DNA of 64,000 bases, from contig NZ_KB907450.1 of NCBI RefSeq assembly GCF_000382045.1, positions 634,204 to 698,203 on the forward strand, read 5' to 3'. The notes under the pieces were generated by a model that was not told the DNA's origin, searched no databases, and worked only from the letters and a program-made list of their open reading frames with translations. The translations under genes and the position numbers were made by a program. Shown here piece by piece: positions 51,953 through 63,405 of the stretch. Positions within the stretch are counted from its first letter, which is position 1; every line of letters starts with the position of its first letter. The DNA is from Variovorax atrisoli 110B. Its GTDB lineage: Bacteria; Pseudomonadota; Gammaproteobacteria; Burkholderiales; Burkholderiaceae_C.

Positions 51953-53272
51953 ATGAATACCGCAACCACGACAAACAACCCCGTCCAGTACTACCGGTTC
52001 AAGCCGCTGAACATCGGCCGCATCCTGATCTGGAGCTTCTTCGCGCTGCTGCTGATCGTGGCGCCGATGGTCTTCACCAGCAGCCTGGCGCTGACCATGC
52101 TGTCGCAGATCGGCTATCTCATCATCATCTGCCTGAGCTACAACATGCTGCTGGGGCAGGGCGGCATGCTCAGCTTCGGGCATGCGGTGTACGTAGGCAT
52201 GGGCTCGTTCATCGCGATCCATGCGATGAACCTGGCCAGCGCCGGCAAGCTGCCGGTTCCGCTGGTGCTCATTCCCATCGTCGGCGGCCTGGGCGGCATG
52301 TTCTTCGCCGCGCTCTTCGGCTATGTGTCTACCAAGAAGTCGGGCACGACCTTCGCGATGATCACGCTGGGCCTGGGCGAGCTGGTGGCAGCGATGGCGC
52401 TGATGTTCCCCAGCTTCTTCGGCGGCGAGGGCGGCATCACCACCAACCGGGTGTACGGCGCCTCCTTCTTCGGGCTCAACTTCGGTCCGCAGAAGCAGGT
52501 GTACTACCTGATCGCCGTCTACTGCTTCATCTGCACCGGGCTGATGTTCGCCTTCACCGGCACGCCGCTCGGTCGCATGCTGAACGCGGTGCGCGACAAC
52601 CCGGAGCGCGTGGAGTTCATCGGCTACAACACGCAGCGCGTGCGCTACTACGCCTTCATCATCGCCGGCTTCTTCGCGGGCATCGGCGGCGGACTGGCGG
52701 CCATCAACTTCGAGATCGTGAACGCGGCCGACAGCCTCAACGGGCTGCGCTCGGGCAGCTACCTGCTGTTCACCTTCCTCGGCGGCGCGACCTTCTTCTT
52801 CGGGCCGATCATCGGCGCGGCGCTGCTGGTGTTCGCACTGGTGCTGCTGTCCGAGCTCAGCAAGGCCTGGCTGCTCTATGTGGGCCTGGTGTTCCTGCTG
52901 ATGGTGATGTTCGCGCCCGGCGGCGTGGCCAGCCTGATCATGATGAACGTGCGCGTGGCGCTGTTCGGCAAGATCAAGCGCTTCTACCTGCTGTACGTCG
53001 GGCTGCTGGTCGGCGCGGCCATCATGCTCGCGGGCGCGGCGGCCATCGTCGAGATGATCTATCACATGCAGCTCAACGCGGCGCTCGGCCCGATGGTGCC
53101 GTTCGCGGGGCTGCAGCTCGACACCTCCTCGGCCACGAGCTGGATCGTCGCAATTGCGCTGTTCGCGGTGGGCCTGGGCGTGTTCGAGGTGGTGCGCAGA
53201 CGCTTCACCAGGGCCTGGGGGCATGCGCAGGAGGAAATCGAAGCCGAGATCAAGCGGCGGGAGACGGCATGA
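51953..53272 (+). CDS. livM: Branched-chain amino-acid ABC transporter permease LivM, with C-terminal extension
   Basis: The second permease has 439 residues, about 80-100 more than many LivM proteins. The core (YNMLLGQGGMLSFGHAVYVGMG, TPLGRMLNAVRDNPERVEFIGYN) is normal. After the usual end (MFAPGGVASLI) there are two more hydrophobic helices and a charged tail EEIEAEIKRRETA. The extension is unusual but continuous in frame and in codon use. It overlaps livG by four bases (ATGA). Confidence 0.93.
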   Translation: MNTATTTNNPVQYYRFKPLNIGRILIWSFFALLLIVAPMVFTSSLALTMLSQIGYLIIICLSYNMLLGQGGMLSFGHAVYVGMGSFIAIHAMNLASAGKLPVPLVLIPIVGGLGGMFFAALFGYVSTKKSGTTFAMITLGLGELVAAMALMFPSFFGGEGGITTNRVYGASFFGLNFGPQKQVYYLIAVYCFICTGLMFAFTGTPLGRMLNAVRDNPERVEFIGYNTQRVRYYAFIIAGFFAGIGGGLAAINFEIVNAADSLNGLRSGSYLLFTFLGGATFFFGPIIGAALLVFALVLLSELSKAWLLYVGLVFLLMVMFAPGGVASLIMMNVRVALFGKIKRFYLLYVGLLVGAAIMLAGAAAIVEMIYHMQLNAALGPMVPFAGLQLDTSSATSWIVAIALFAVGLGVFEVVRRRFTRAWGHAQEEIEAEIKRRETA

Positions 53273-54042
53273 CCACTTATTCACTCGAACTCAGGAACCT
53301 GCGCAAGAGCTTCGGCAAGACCGACATCATCCGCGGCGTGGACCTGGCCGTGACGGCCGGCGAACGCGTGGCCATCATCGGTCCGAACGGCGCGGGCAAG
53401 TCGACGCTCTTCAACCTCATCAGCGGCCGGCTCGCGCCGACCAGCGGCGAGGTGCTGCTCAACGGCACGCGCATCGACGGCATGAAGCCGTACGAGATCA
53501 ACCGCATGGGGCTGTCGCGCAGCTTCCAGATCACCAATATCTTCCCGAAGCTCAGCGTCTTCGAGAACCTGCGCTGCGGCGTGCTGTGGAGCCTGGGCTA
53601 CAAGTACACCTTCCTGCGCTTCCTCTCGAACCTGGACGATGCCAACGAGCGCACGGAAGAGCTCATCCGGCAGATCGGGCTGGAGAAGAAGCGCGACGTG
53701 CACGCGATGAACCTCACCTATGCCGAGCAGCGCGCGCTGGAGATCGGCGTGACGATTGCGGGCGGCGCCAGCGTGATCCTGCTGGACGAGCCCACGGCCG
53801 GCATGAGCAAGACCGAGACCTCGCACTTCATCTCGCTCATCAAGCACGTCACCGTCGGCAAGACGCTCCTGACGGTGGAGCACGACATGGGCGTGGTCTT
53901 CGGGCTTGCCGACAAGATCGCGGTGGTGGTCTACGGCGAGGTCATCGCCTTCGACACGCCCGCCGCCGTTCGCGCCAACGCGCGCGTGCAGGAGGCCTAT
54001 CTGGGCTCTTCCGTTGCCGACGCGCAGGGAGCGGGACACTGA
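53269..54042 (+). CDS. livG: Branched-chain amino-acid ABC transporter ATPase LivG
   Basis: The 257-residue ATPase drives transport with LivF. Walker A is GPNGAGKST (residues 40-48) and Walker B is VILLDEPTAGM. The signature region reads NLTYAEQRALEIG, which departs from LSGGQ as is common in LivG. The H-loop is TVEHDMGVVF. It overlaps livM and is followed by livF one base later. Confidence 0.95.
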   Translation: MTTYSLELRNLRKSFGKTDIIRGVDLAVTAGERVAIIGPNGAGKSTLFNLISGRLAPTSGEVLLNGTRIDGMKPYEINRMGLSRSFQITNIFPKLSVFENLRCGVLWSLGYKYTFLRFLSNLDDANERTEELIRQIGLEKKRDVHAMNLTYAEQRALEIGVTIAGGASVILLDEPTAGMSKTETSHFISLIKHVTVGKTLLTVEHDMGVVFGLADKIAVVVYGEVIAFDTPAAVRANARVQEAYLGSSVADAQGAGH

Positions 54043-54043
54043 A

Positions 54044-54739
54044 ATGCTGAAGCTCCAAGACATCCACGCCTACTACGGCAAGAGCCATGTGCTGCATGGC
54101 GTTTCCTTCGAGGTGAGCCCGGGCGAGATCGTCGCGCTGCTGGGCCGCAACGGCTCGGGCCGCTCGACCACCGCCAAGGCGATCATGGGCCTAGTGCATG
54201 CGGAAGGCGGCCTGCACTGGAAGGGGCAGGACATCCTGCGCCGCAAGGCCTACGAGATCGCGCACTTCGGCATCGGCTACGTGCCGGAGAACCGCGACAT
54301 CTTCCCCAAGCTCACGGTGCATCAGAACCTGCTGCTGGGGCAGAAGGGGTCGGGCAAGGGCAGCCGCTGGTCCTTCGACGACATGTACGGCATGTTCCCG
54401 CGCCTGAAGGAGCGCCAGCACACCGAGGCCGGCGTGCTCTCCGGCGGCGAGCAGCAGATGCTCACGCTGTGCCGCACGCTGATGGGCGACCCCGACCTGA
54501 TCATCATCGACGAGCCCACGGAGGGCCTTGCGCCGAAGATCGTCGAGCTGGTGGGGCAGTACCTCCGCACCCTCAAGGACAAGGGCATCTCGGTGCTGCT
54601 GATCGAGCAGAAGCTCACCATCGCGATGGAAATCTCCGACCGCGCGCTCGTGATGGGCCACGGCAGCATCGTCTTCGACGGCACCCCCGCCGGCCTGCGC
54701 GCCGACGCCACCATCCGCAAGGAGTGGCTGGAGGTCTAG
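54044..54739 (+). CDS. livF: Branched-chain amino-acid ABC transporter ATPase LivF with Arg in Walker A
   Basis: The 231-residue protein is the second ATPase of the Liv system. The signature VLSGGEQQMLTL, the Walker B IIIDEPTEGL and the H-loop region (here IEQKLTIAMEI, with Gln where many ABC proteins have His) are visible. The Walker A is GRNGSGRST: the lysine that normally holds ATP phosphates is arginine. LivG keeps its lysine, so the pair may have one full and one weakened ATP site. The start is ATG at 54044; upstream codons in frame belong to livG in another frame. Confidence 0.93.
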   Translation: MLKLQDIHAYYGKSHVLHGVSFEVSPGEIVALLGRNGSGRSTTAKAIMGLVHAEGGLHWKGQDILRRKAYEIAHFGIGYVPENRDIFPKLTVHQNLLLGQKGSGKGSRWSFDDMYGMFPRLKERQHTEAGVLSGGEQQMLTLCRTLMGDPDLIIIDEPTEGLAPKIVELVGQYLRTLKDKGISVLLIEQKLTIAMEISDRALVMGHGSIVFDGTPAGLRADATIRKEWLEV

Positions 54740-54763
54740 GCCTCCGATTGCGGGTTTGCGAGC

Positions 54764-54876
54764 GAAGAGGACGCAGAGGGCGCGAAGATCACGCGAAGGG
54801 CGCGAAAGAGAAGGCAGATCATTTTTTCTGACTTTCCTTTGCGTCCTCCGCGAAACCTCCGCGTCTTCTGCGTCCG
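54764..54876. repeat. Large imperfect inverted repeat after livF
   Basis: The left half (GAGGACGCAGAGGGCGCGAAG...GCGCGAAAG) and the right half (CTTTCCTTTGCGTCCTCCGCG...CTTCTGCGTCC) are imperfect reverse complements of each other, with about 15 bases, including ATTTTTT, between them. Each half also repeats a GCGAAG-like unit about every 10-12 bases. The pattern matches a type of dispersed palindromic intergenic repeat known in many proteobacteria; transcription through it would form one long hairpin that may end the liv transcript. Confidence 0.7.
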
Positions 54877-54927
54877 GTATCCGTTCACCGCATCCCCGGC
54901 CCTTGTCTCTACAGCGACTGCGTGCCA

Positions 54928-54955
54928 TTGTTGGGCCGCGCGAAACGCCTAGAAT
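54928..54955 (+). promoter_or_regulatory. Candidate sigma-70 promoter of the beta-oxidation cluster
   Basis: TTGTTG and TAGAAT are separated by 16 bases. Transcription would start near 54962, about 55 bases before the ATG at 55016. A GAAAAAG/CTTTTTC hairpin (54961-54984) would then be at the very start of the mRNA. This is a pattern match only. Confidence 0.45.
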
Positions 54956-55015
54956 CCCCCGAAAAAGAACACTCGTGCTTTTTCTTCTTTTTCTTCACAC
55001 ACCAAGGAACGCAGC

Positions 55016-57121
55016 ATGACGGCTGAATACAAAGTGCTCGGCGATATCGCCGTGATCACACTGACCAACCCTCCGGTCAACGGTCTCGGTTTCTCGACGC
55101 GCATCGGCATCACCGACGGCCTGTCGAAGGCCAACGCCGATGACGCCGTCAAGGCCATCGTCATCACCGGCGCCGGCAAGGCGTTCTCGGGCGGCGCGGA
55201 CATCAAGGAGTTCGGCACGCCCAAGGCGCTGCAGGAGCCCAACCTGCTGAGCGTGATCCTCGCGCTGGAAGCCTCTCCCAAGCCCATCGTCGCTGCCATC
55301 CACTCGGTGTGCATGGGCGGCGGCCTCGAACTGGCCCTGGGCTGCCATTACCGCGTGGCCGCTCCCGGCACCAGCGTCGCGCTGCCCGAAGTCAAGCTGG
55401 GCCTGATTCCCGGCGCAGGCGGCACGCAGCGCCTGCCGCGCGTTCTGGGCGTCGAGACGGCCCTGAACATGATCGTCAGCGGCGAGCCGGTCAAGAGCGA
55501 GCTGCTCGCATCGGTGCCCGGCCAGAAGCTGTTCGACAAGCTGGCCGCATCGGCCGAATCGGTGCTCGACGAGGCCGTGGCCTTCGCCAAGAGCGTGGCC
55601 GGCAAGACGGGCGAGGAGCTGCCGCTGGTGCGCAACCTGCCGTGCAAGCACCCGCAGGGCGATGCCTACTTCCAGTTCGCGAAGAACATGGTCGGCGGCA
55701 TGTCGAAGAACTACCCCGCGCCGCTGCAGTGCGTCGATGCCGTGCAGGCAGCCACCAAGCTGAAGTTCGACGCGGGCATGGCCGAAGAGCGCCGCATCTT
55801 CACCTCGCTGATGTTCACGCCCGAATCGCTGGCGCTGCGCCACCTGTTCATGGCCGAGCGCGCCGCGAGCAAGATACCCGACGTGCCGGAAGACACCCCC
55901 AAGCGCGAGATCAAGTCGGTCGGCGTGATCGGCGCCGGCACCATGGGCGGCGGCATCTCGATGAACTTCCTGAACGCGGGCATCCCCGTGACCATCCTCG
56001 AGATGAAGCAGGAGGCGCTCGACCGCGGCATCGCCACCATCAAGAAGAACTACGAAGCCCAGGTCAAGAAGGGCAAGCTCAAGCAGGACAAGTACGAGCA
56101 GCGCATGGCCCTGCTGAGCACCACGCTGAGCTACGACGACCTGAAGGACGCCGACCTCATCATCGAGGCCGTGTTCGAGGAAATCGGCGTGAAGGAGAAG
56201 GTGTTCAAGGAACTCGACCGCGTCGCCAAGAAGGGCGCGATCCTGGCATCGAACACCTCGACGCTGGACGTCGACAAGATCGCCTCGTTCACCGAGCGTC
56301 CGCAGGACGTGGTCGGCATGCACTTCTTCAGCCCCGCCAACGTGATGAAGCTGCTGGAAGTGGTGCGCGGCAAGGCCACCGCGAAGGACGTGCTGGCCAC
56401 CGTCATGGCCATCGGGAAGAAGATCAAGAAGACGGCCGTGGTCTCGGGCGTGTGCGACGGCTTCATCGGCAACCGCATGATCGAGCAGTACAGCCGCCAG
56501 GCCGGCTTCCTGCTGGACGAAGGCGCGACGCCGCAGCAGGTGGACAAGGCCATCGAGAAGTTCGGCTTCGCCATGGGCCCGTTCCGCATGGGCGACCTGG
56601 CCGGCAACGACATCGGCTGGGCGATCCGCAAGCGCCGCGCCGTGGAGCGCGCCGACATGAAGTACAGCCGCACGGCAGACAAGCTCTGCGAACTGGGCCG
56701 CTTCGGCCAGAAGACCGGGGCAGGGTGGTACGACTACCAGGCCGGCAAGCGCGACGCCATCCCGTCGGAACTGGTCAACAAGATGATCGAGGACCATCGC
56801 AAGGAACTGGGCATCACGCCGCGCAAGATTTCCGACGAGGAGATCGTGCAGCGCCTGGTGTACGCGCTGGTCAACGAGGGCGCGCACATCCTGGAAGACG
56901 GCATCGCCTCGAAGTCGGGCGACATCGACATGGTGTACCTCACCGGCTACGGCTTCCCGATCTATCGCGGTGGCCCGATGCACTACGCGTCGCAGGTCGG
57001 CCTGTACAACGTGGCCGAGACGATGAAGCGCTTCGCGAAGAACCCGCGCGACGACGCCGAGTTCTGGCAGCCCGCGCCGCTGATCCAGAAGCTGGTGGCC
57101 GAAGGCAAGTCCTTCGGCTGA
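55016..57121 (+). CDS. Enoyl-CoA hydratase / 3-hydroxyacyl-CoA dehydrogenase fusion (FadB/FadJ type)
   Basis: The 701-residue protein does the second and third steps of beta-oxidation. The N-terminal crotonase domain (to about residue 280) has [32 protein letters not shown] and [19 protein letters not shown] with both catalytic Glu residues. The dehydrogenase half has the NAD site [17 protein letters not shown], the catalytic His in [16 protein letters not shown] and [11 protein letters not shown]. It is preceded by a candidate promoter and is the first gene of the cluster. It could be fadB or fadJ; I give no symbol. Confidence 0.95.
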   Translation: MTAEYKVLGDIAVITLTNPPVNGLGFSTRIGITDGLSKANADDAVKAIVITGAGKAFSGGADIKEFGTPKALQEPNLLSVILALEASPKPIVAAIHSVCMGGGLELALGCHYRVAAPGTSVALPEVKLGLIPGAGGTQRLPRVLGVETALNMIVSGEPVKSELLASVPGQKLFDKLAASAESVLDEAVAFAKSVAGKTGEELPLVRNLPCKHPQGDAYFQFAKNMVGGMSKNYPAPLQCVDAVQAATKLKFDAGMAEERRIFTSLMFTPESLALRHLFMAERAASKIPDVPEDTPKREIKSVGVIGAGTMGGGISMNFLNAGIPVTILEMKQEALDRGIATIKKNYEAQVKKGKLKQDKYEQRMALLSTTLSYDDLKDADLIIEAVFEEIGVKEKVFKELDRVAKKGAILASNTSTLDVDKIASFTERPQDVVGMHFFSPANVMKLLEVVRGKATAKDVLATVMAIGKKIKKTAVVSGVCDGFIGNRMIEQYSRQAGFLLDEGATPQQVDKAIEKFGFAMGPFRMGDLAGNDIGWAIRKRRAVERADMKYSRTADKLCELGRFGQKTGAGWYDYQAGKRDAIPSELVNKMIEDHRKELGITPRKISDEEIVQRLVYALVNEGAHILEDGIASKSGDIDMVYLTGYGFPIYRGGPMHYASQVGLYNVAETMKRFAKNPRDDAEFWQPAPLIQKLVAEGKSFG

Positions 57122-57159
57122 TGGCCGACGCGTAACCTGGGCCGGAACCAAGACCGCCA

Positions 57160-58635
57160 ATGTTGAAACGCATCTTCCTCGGGCTGCTGCTGGCAGTAGT
57201 GCTGCTGGCAGCCGTCCTGGCGGTCAAGACCTGGACCACGCCGTCGCGCCAGCTGGCGGTGGCGCCCGCGCCCAAGCTGGACATCGACCTGCAGGCGGCC
57301 GCACGGCGGCTGTCCACGGCGATCACGTTCCGCACGGTGTCGGGGCTGGACGACCCGGCTGCCAACGCGGCCGAGTTCGACAAGCTGCACGCCTACCTGG
57401 AGCAGCAGTTCCCGAAGGTGCACGCCACCCTGAAGAAGGAAGTGGTGGGCAACAAGGCGCTGCTCTACACCTGGACCGGCACCGACCCGCAGGCCAAGCC
57501 CGTCGCACTGATGGCGCACCAGGACATGGTGCCCATCGCGCCTGGCACCGAGAAGGCCTGGACGGTCGATCCCTTCTCCGGCGAGATCAAGGACGGCTTC
57601 ATCTGGGGCCGCGGCACGCTCGACAACAAGAGCAACCTGTTCGCGCAGATGGAAGCCATCGAGCTGCTCATCGGCAGCGGCTTCAAGCCGAGGCAGACGG
57701 TCTACCTCGTGATGGGCGACGACGAGGAGGTGAGCGGCCTGCGCGGCGCGCTGCCCATCGCCGAACTGCTCAAGTCGCGCAACGTGCGCCTGGACTGGGT
57801 GCTCGACGAGGGCCTGCTGGTGCTCGACGGCGTGATGCCCGGCCTGAAGCAGCCGGCTGCGCTCATCGGCCTGGCGGAGAAGGGCTACGCCACCTTCTTC
57901 CTCTCGCTCGACACCGCGCCCGGCCATTCGTCGATGCCGCCGCAGCACAGCGCCATCGGCAGCATGAGCGCGGCGCTGGCATGGCTCGAGGCCAACCCGA
58001 TGCCCGGCGGCATCAAGGGCGTGGCGGGCCAGATGTTCGGCGCGCTCGCGCCCGAGATGAGCGGCGTCAACCGCGTGATGCTCTCCAACCTGTGGCTCAC
58101 CGAGCCGCTGGTGCGCGGCATCCTCGAGAAGAGCCCGAGCAGCAATGCCATGCTGCGCACCACCACCGCGCTGACCATCGTTCGTGCGGGCAACAAGGAC
58201 AACGTGCTGCCCGGCCGCGCCGAGGCCGCCGTCAACTTCCGCATCCTGCCGGGCGACACCATCGCCAGCACCGAGGCGCACCTGCGCAAGGCCCTGGGCA
58301 ACGACGACATCAAGATCAAGGCCTACCCGGGCAACTCCGAGCCGTCGCCCGTGTCGTCGACCGACAGCACCGGCTACCGCGCGATCGAACAGGCCGTGCG
58401 CCAGAGCTTTCCCGATGCGGTGGTGGCCCCGGGCCTCATGACCGCTGCCACCGACTCGCGCCACTTCAGCGTCGTGAGCGACGCCGTCTTCCGCTTCTCG
58501 CCGTTCCGCATGAAGAACGAAGACCTGGCGCGCTTCCACGGCAACAACGAACGCCTGGCCATCTCGAACTACGGCGAGATGATCGGCTTCTACCGCCAGC
58601 TCCTGAGCAACGCCAACGCTGCTCCGGCGCAATGA
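57160..58635 (+). CDS. PM20D1-like M20 amidohydrolase, membrane-anchored or secreted
   Basis: The 491-residue M20 metallopeptidase has an N-terminal hydrophobic helix (residues 5-23). Zinc and catalytic residues are in place: MAHQD (His120, Asp122), GRGTLDNK (bridging Asp155), DDEEVSG (Glu189, Glu190), and the later LDEG. Local sequence is very like human PM20D1 ([33 protein letters not shown]), an enzyme that makes and cleaves N-acyl amino acids. It sits between the FadB/J-type gene and the thiolase, an odd place for a peptidase but a natural one for an enzyme that frees fatty acids from N-acyl amino acids. The substrate is inference. Confidence 0.85.
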   Translation: MLKRIFLGLLLAVVLLAAVLAVKTWTTPSRQLAVAPAPKLDIDLQAAARRLSTAITFRTVSGLDDPAANAAEFDKLHAYLEQQFPKVHATLKKEVVGNKALLYTWTGTDPQAKPVALMAHQDMVPIAPGTEKAWTVDPFSGEIKDGFIWGRGTLDNKSNLFAQMEAIELLIGSGFKPRQTVYLVMGDDEEVSGLRGALPIAELLKSRNVRLDWVLDEGLLVLDGVMPGLKQPAALIGLAEKGYATFFLSLDTAPGHSSMPPQHSAIGSMSAALAWLEANPMPGGIKGVAGQMFGALAPEMSGVNRVMLSNLWLTEPLVRGILEKSPSSNAMLRTTTALTIVRAGNKDNVLPGRAEAAVNFRILPGDTIASTEAHLRKALGNDDIKIKAYPGNSEPSPVSSTDSTGYRAIEQAVRQSFPDAVVAPGLMTAATDSRHFSVVSDAVFRFSPFRMKNEDLARFHGNNERLAISNYGEMIGFYRQLLSNANAAPAQ

Positions 58636-58696
58636 CGACAACCACTGCAGCCCTCTCTTTTCCCTTCCAACTGCTTCAAAGCCAAAGGACCTCACC

Positions 58697-59872
58697 ATGA
58701 CCAGCGCCGTCATCGTTTCCACTGCCCGCACGCCGCTCGCGAAGAGCTGGAAGGGTGCCTTCAACATGACGCACGGCGCCACGCTGGGCGGCCACGCGGT
58801 GCAGCACGCGGTGCAGCGCGCCGGCATCGACCCCGCATCGGTCGACGACGTCATCATGGGCTGCGCAACGCCCGAAGGCGCCACCGGCTCCAACATCGCG
58901 CGCCAGATCGCGCTGCGCGCCGGCCTGCCCATCACCACCTCGGGCATGACCATCAACCGCTTCTGCTCCTCGGGCCTGCAGACCATCGCCACCGCCGCCC
59001 AGCGCATCGTCGCGGGCGAGGGCGAGGTCTACGTGGCCGGCGGCGTCGAGAGCATCTCTTGCGTGCAGAACGAAGCCAACAAGCACATGCTGGCCGACCC
59101 CTGGCTGGTGAAGAACAAGCCCGAGATCTACTGGAACATGCTGCAGACGGCCGAGCAGGTCGCCAAGCGCTACAACATCGGCCGCGACGCCATGGACGAA
59201 TACGGCGCCGCCAGCCAGCAGCGCGCCACCGCCGCGCTGGAAGCCGGCAAGTTCAAGGACGAGATCGCCCCCATCACCGTGCTGGCCGGCGTGGCCGACC
59301 CCGTGCTGGGCCTGCGCACCAAGGAAGTCACCGTCGAGAACGACGAAGGCATCCGCCCCGGCACCACCAAGGAAGGCATCAGCGGCATCCGCTCGGCGCT
59401 GCCCGGCGGCCTGATCTCGGCCGGCAACGCCAGCCAGTTCTCCGACGGCGCCGGCGCCTGCGTGGTGGTCGACGAGAAGTACGCCGAGCAGAAGGGCCTG
59501 AAGCCCATGGGCCGCTTCCTCGGCTTCGCCGTGGCAGGCTGCGAGCCCGACGAGATGGGCATCGGCCCCGTCTTCGCGGTGCCCAAGGTGCTCAAGCGCC
59601 TGGGCCTGACGGTCAACGACATCGACCTGTGGGAGCTGAACGAGGCCTTCGCCGTGCAGGTGATCTACTGCCGCGACAAGCTGGGCATCCCGGGCGACCG
59701 CCTGAACGTGAACGGCGGCGCCATCGCCGTGGGCCACCCCTATGGCGTGAGCGGCCAGCGCCTGACGGGCCACGCGCTCATCGAAGGCAAGCGCCGCGGC
59801 GCGAAGAAGGTCGTGGTCACGATGTGCATCGGCGGCGGCATGGGCGCCGCGGGCGTGTTCGAAGTTCTCTGA
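58697..59872 (+). CDS. Acetyl-CoA C-acyltransferase (thiolase)
   Basis: This 391-residue thiolase does the last step of beta-oxidation. The acyl-accepting Cys90 is in [11 protein letters not shown], the catalytic His in GHPYGVSG and the second Cys in [13 protein letters not shown]. It is in the same direction as the dehydrogenase gene and the M20 gene and 61 bases after the latter. Downstream there is a copy of the intergenic repeat. Confidence 0.95.
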   Translation: MTSAVIVSTARTPLAKSWKGAFNMTHGATLGGHAVQHAVQRAGIDPASVDDVIMGCATPEGATGSNIARQIALRAGLPITTSGMTINRFCSSGLQTIATAAQRIVAGEGEVYVAGGVESISCVQNEANKHMLADPWLVKNKPEIYWNMLQTAEQVAKRYNIGRDAMDEYGAASQQRATAALEAGKFKDEIAPITVLAGVADPVLGLRTKEVTVENDEGIRPGTTKEGISGIRSALPGGLISAGNASQFSDGAGACVVVDEKYAEQKGLKPMGRFLGFAVAGCEPDEMGIGPVFAVPKVLKRLGLTVNDIDLWELNEAFAVQVIYCRDKLGIPGDRLNVNGGAIAVGHPYGVSGQRLTGHALIEGKRRGAKKVVVTMCIGGGMGAAGVFEVL

Positions 59873-59876
59873 CTCT

Positions 59877-59970
59877 CCCCCAGTCCGCGGCGCACTGCGC
59901 GTCGCCTTCGCCAACCCCCTTCCGGGGGCAACACCGGCGGCCCGGCGAAGCCGGTTCCGCGGTGTTCCTG
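59877..59970. repeat. Intergenic GC-rich repeat, copy 2
   Basis: This is the clearest copy. From 59930 to 59966 the arms AACACCGGCGG and CCGCGGTGTT bracket an inner stem CCGGC/GCCGG with a GAA loop. A smaller CCCC/GGGG hairpin lies just before it (59914-59928). It fills most of the gap between the thiolase and acyl-CoA dehydrogenase genes. Confidence 0.82.
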
Positions 59971-60013
59971 AGAAGGAACGCCGCGGTCTCATGACACCCA
60001 CGGAAATTCGACC

Positions 60014-61866
<1,853 letters not shown>

Positions 61867-61867
<1 letters not shown>

Positions 61868-62127
61868 TGGCCACGACCGATTCGCCGAACACCAACCCCA
61901 ACACCCCCGTCGCCGCCAAGCCGCCGAAGCCGCACGCCCGGCTCGAGAAATGGATCTGGATCCTGATCTACGGCGGCCTCTTCGGCGTGATCCTCGGCAT
62001 AGCCACCGGCCGCACCGATGCAGCGCTGGGCTGGTCCATCGCCGTGCCCGGCGGCGTCGTGGCGCTGGTCGGCTTCGTGCTGATCTACGTGCGCTCCCGC
62101 CTGTCCAACACGCCTTCGAGCAAGTAA
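61867..62127 (+). CDS. Small two-helix membrane protein
   Basis: The 86-residue protein has a Pro/Thr-rich cytoplasmic start and two hydrophobic helices (WIWILIYGGLFGVILGIA and the segment with VVALVGFVLIYV), ending in a basic tail. No family is recognised. The ATG shares its first base with the stop of the acyl-CoA dehydrogenase, and the following gene starts 11 bases later, so it is surely cotranscribed. It might anchor an enzyme of the cluster, but this is guesswork. Confidence 0.75.
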
Positions 62128-62138
62128 GGAGGCCCGCC

Positions 62139-62441
62139 ATGCTCAAGCACATCGTGATGTGGAAGTTCAAGGAGCACGCCGAGGGCGCCGACAAGGCGAC
62201 CAACCTGCTCAAGGCCAAGGCGCTGCTCGATGCCTGCGCGAAGCTCTCGCCCGGCACGCTGCGCTTCGAGGTGGCCATCGCCCAGCCCGGGCTGGAAGCC
62301 ACCTACGACCTGGTCCTGTACTCGGAATTCACCGATGCCGCCGCGCTGGCTGCCTACGCCGACCACCCGCAGCACGTGGCGCTGAAGCCGTTCATCGGCG
62401 CCGTGCGCGAAGCCCGCCAGTGCATGGACTACACGATCTGA
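62139..62441 (+). CDS. Dabb (stress-responsive alpha/beta-barrel) family protein
   Basis: The 100-residue protein starts MLKHIVMWKFKEHAEG, the usual start of Dabb-domain proteins. It has the later family motifs YDLVLYSEFTDAAALAAYADHPQHVA. These small ferredoxin-like dimers occur in catabolic and stress operons, some as decarboxylases or lactonases. AAGGAGG is upstream, overlapping the end of the previous gene. Confidence 0.88.
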   Translation: MLKHIVMWKFKEHAEGADKATNLLKAKALLDACAKLSPGTLRFEVAIAQPGLEATYDLVLYSEFTDAAALAAYADHPQHVALKPFIGAVREARQCMDYTI

Positions 62442-62469
62442 ACCACTACCCGAACCCCGGAGACAACCC

Positions 62470-63267
62470 ATGACCGCACGAACCGTCCAGAAACTCTTCG
62501 ACCTCACCGGCAAGACCGCCCTCGTCACCGGCGGCTCGCGCGGCCTGGGGCTGCAGATGGCCCATGCACTGGGCGAGGCGGGCGCGAAGATCATGCTGAG
62601 TTCGCGCAAGGCCGACGACCTGGAGCAGGCCGCCGCCGAACTGCAGGCCGCCGGCATCGACGCGCGCTGGATCGCCGCCGACTGCTCGAAGGAGGAAGAC
62701 ACCCGCCGCCTGGCCGACGAGACGCTGCAGCGCATGGGCGCGGTCGACATCCTCGTGAACAACGCGGGCGCCAGCTGGGGCGCGCCGGCCGAGAACCACC
62801 CGGTCGAGGCCTGGGACAAGGTGATGAACCTCAACGTACGGGGCTACTTCATCCTGTCGCAGCAGATCGCCAACGGCTACATGATCCCGAAGAAGTCGGG
62901 CCGCATCATCAACATCGCCTCCATCGCCGGCCTCAACGGCAACCCGCCCGAGATGCAGACGCTGGCCTACAACACCTCCAAGACCGCAGTCATCGGCTTC
63001 ACCCGCACGCTGGCAGCCGAATGGGGCAAGTACAACATCAACGTGAACGCGATCTGCCCCGGCTTCTTCATGACGAAGATGGCCGCCGGCCTCATCAAGT
63101 CGCTGGGCGAGGAGAAGATGGCCGCGCAGGCGCCGCTGGGCCGCCTGGGCGACGAGGAAGACCTGAAGGGCCTGACGCTGCTGTTCGCGAGCGATGCCGG
63201 CAAGCACGTCACCGGCCAGTGGCTGGCGGTGGATGGCGGTGTCAGCGTCGTGCTCGGCGCAGCTTGA
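62470..63267 (+). CDS. Short-chain dehydrogenase/reductase
   Basis: The 265-residue SDR has the dinucleotide motif TGGSRGLGLQ, NNAG in the middle, the Ser in NIASIAG, and the catalytic YNTSK. It ends with a normal SDR tail (WLAVDGGVSV). The fold is of the 'classical' type with NAD(P). It probably oxidises a hydroxyacyl-CoA or related alcohol in this catabolic cluster; the substrate is unknown. Confidence 0.92.
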   Translation: MTARTVQKLFDLTGKTALVTGGSRGLGLQMAHALGEAGAKIMLSSRKADDLEQAAAELQAAGIDARWIAADCSKEEDTRRLADETLQRMGAVDILVNNAGASWGAPAENHPVEAWDKVMNLNVRGYFILSQQIANGYMIPKKSGRIINIASIAGLNGNPPEMQTLAYNTSKTAVIGFTRTLAAEWGKYNINVNAICPGFFMTKMAAGLIKSLGEEKMAAQAPLGRLGDEEDLKGLTLLFASDAGKHVTGQWLAVDGGVSVVLGAA

Positions 63268-63271
63268 AATG

Positions 63272-63365
63272 ACCACCCCCAGCCTCGCCCACTTCGTGTG
63301 GCTCGGACACCCCCTCGAGGGGGCGCACCCTGCGGCCCGGCGAAGCCGCTTCCGCGGGAGCCCGC
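63272..63365. repeat. Intergenic GC-rich repeat, copy 3
   Basis: This is a more diverged member of the family at 9570 and 59877. It keeps CACTTCGTGTGGCTCGG, a CCCCCTCGAGGGGG hairpin and GCGGCCCGGCGAAGCCGCTTCCGCG, but the outer AACACC/GGTGTT arms are replaced by GCACCC and GGGAGC. It lies between the SDR and thioesterase genes. Confidence 0.7.
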
Positions 63366-63405
63366 GAAGGGGCCGTGCCATCGTGTCGGCCATTGGCAGA
63401 CTGAA

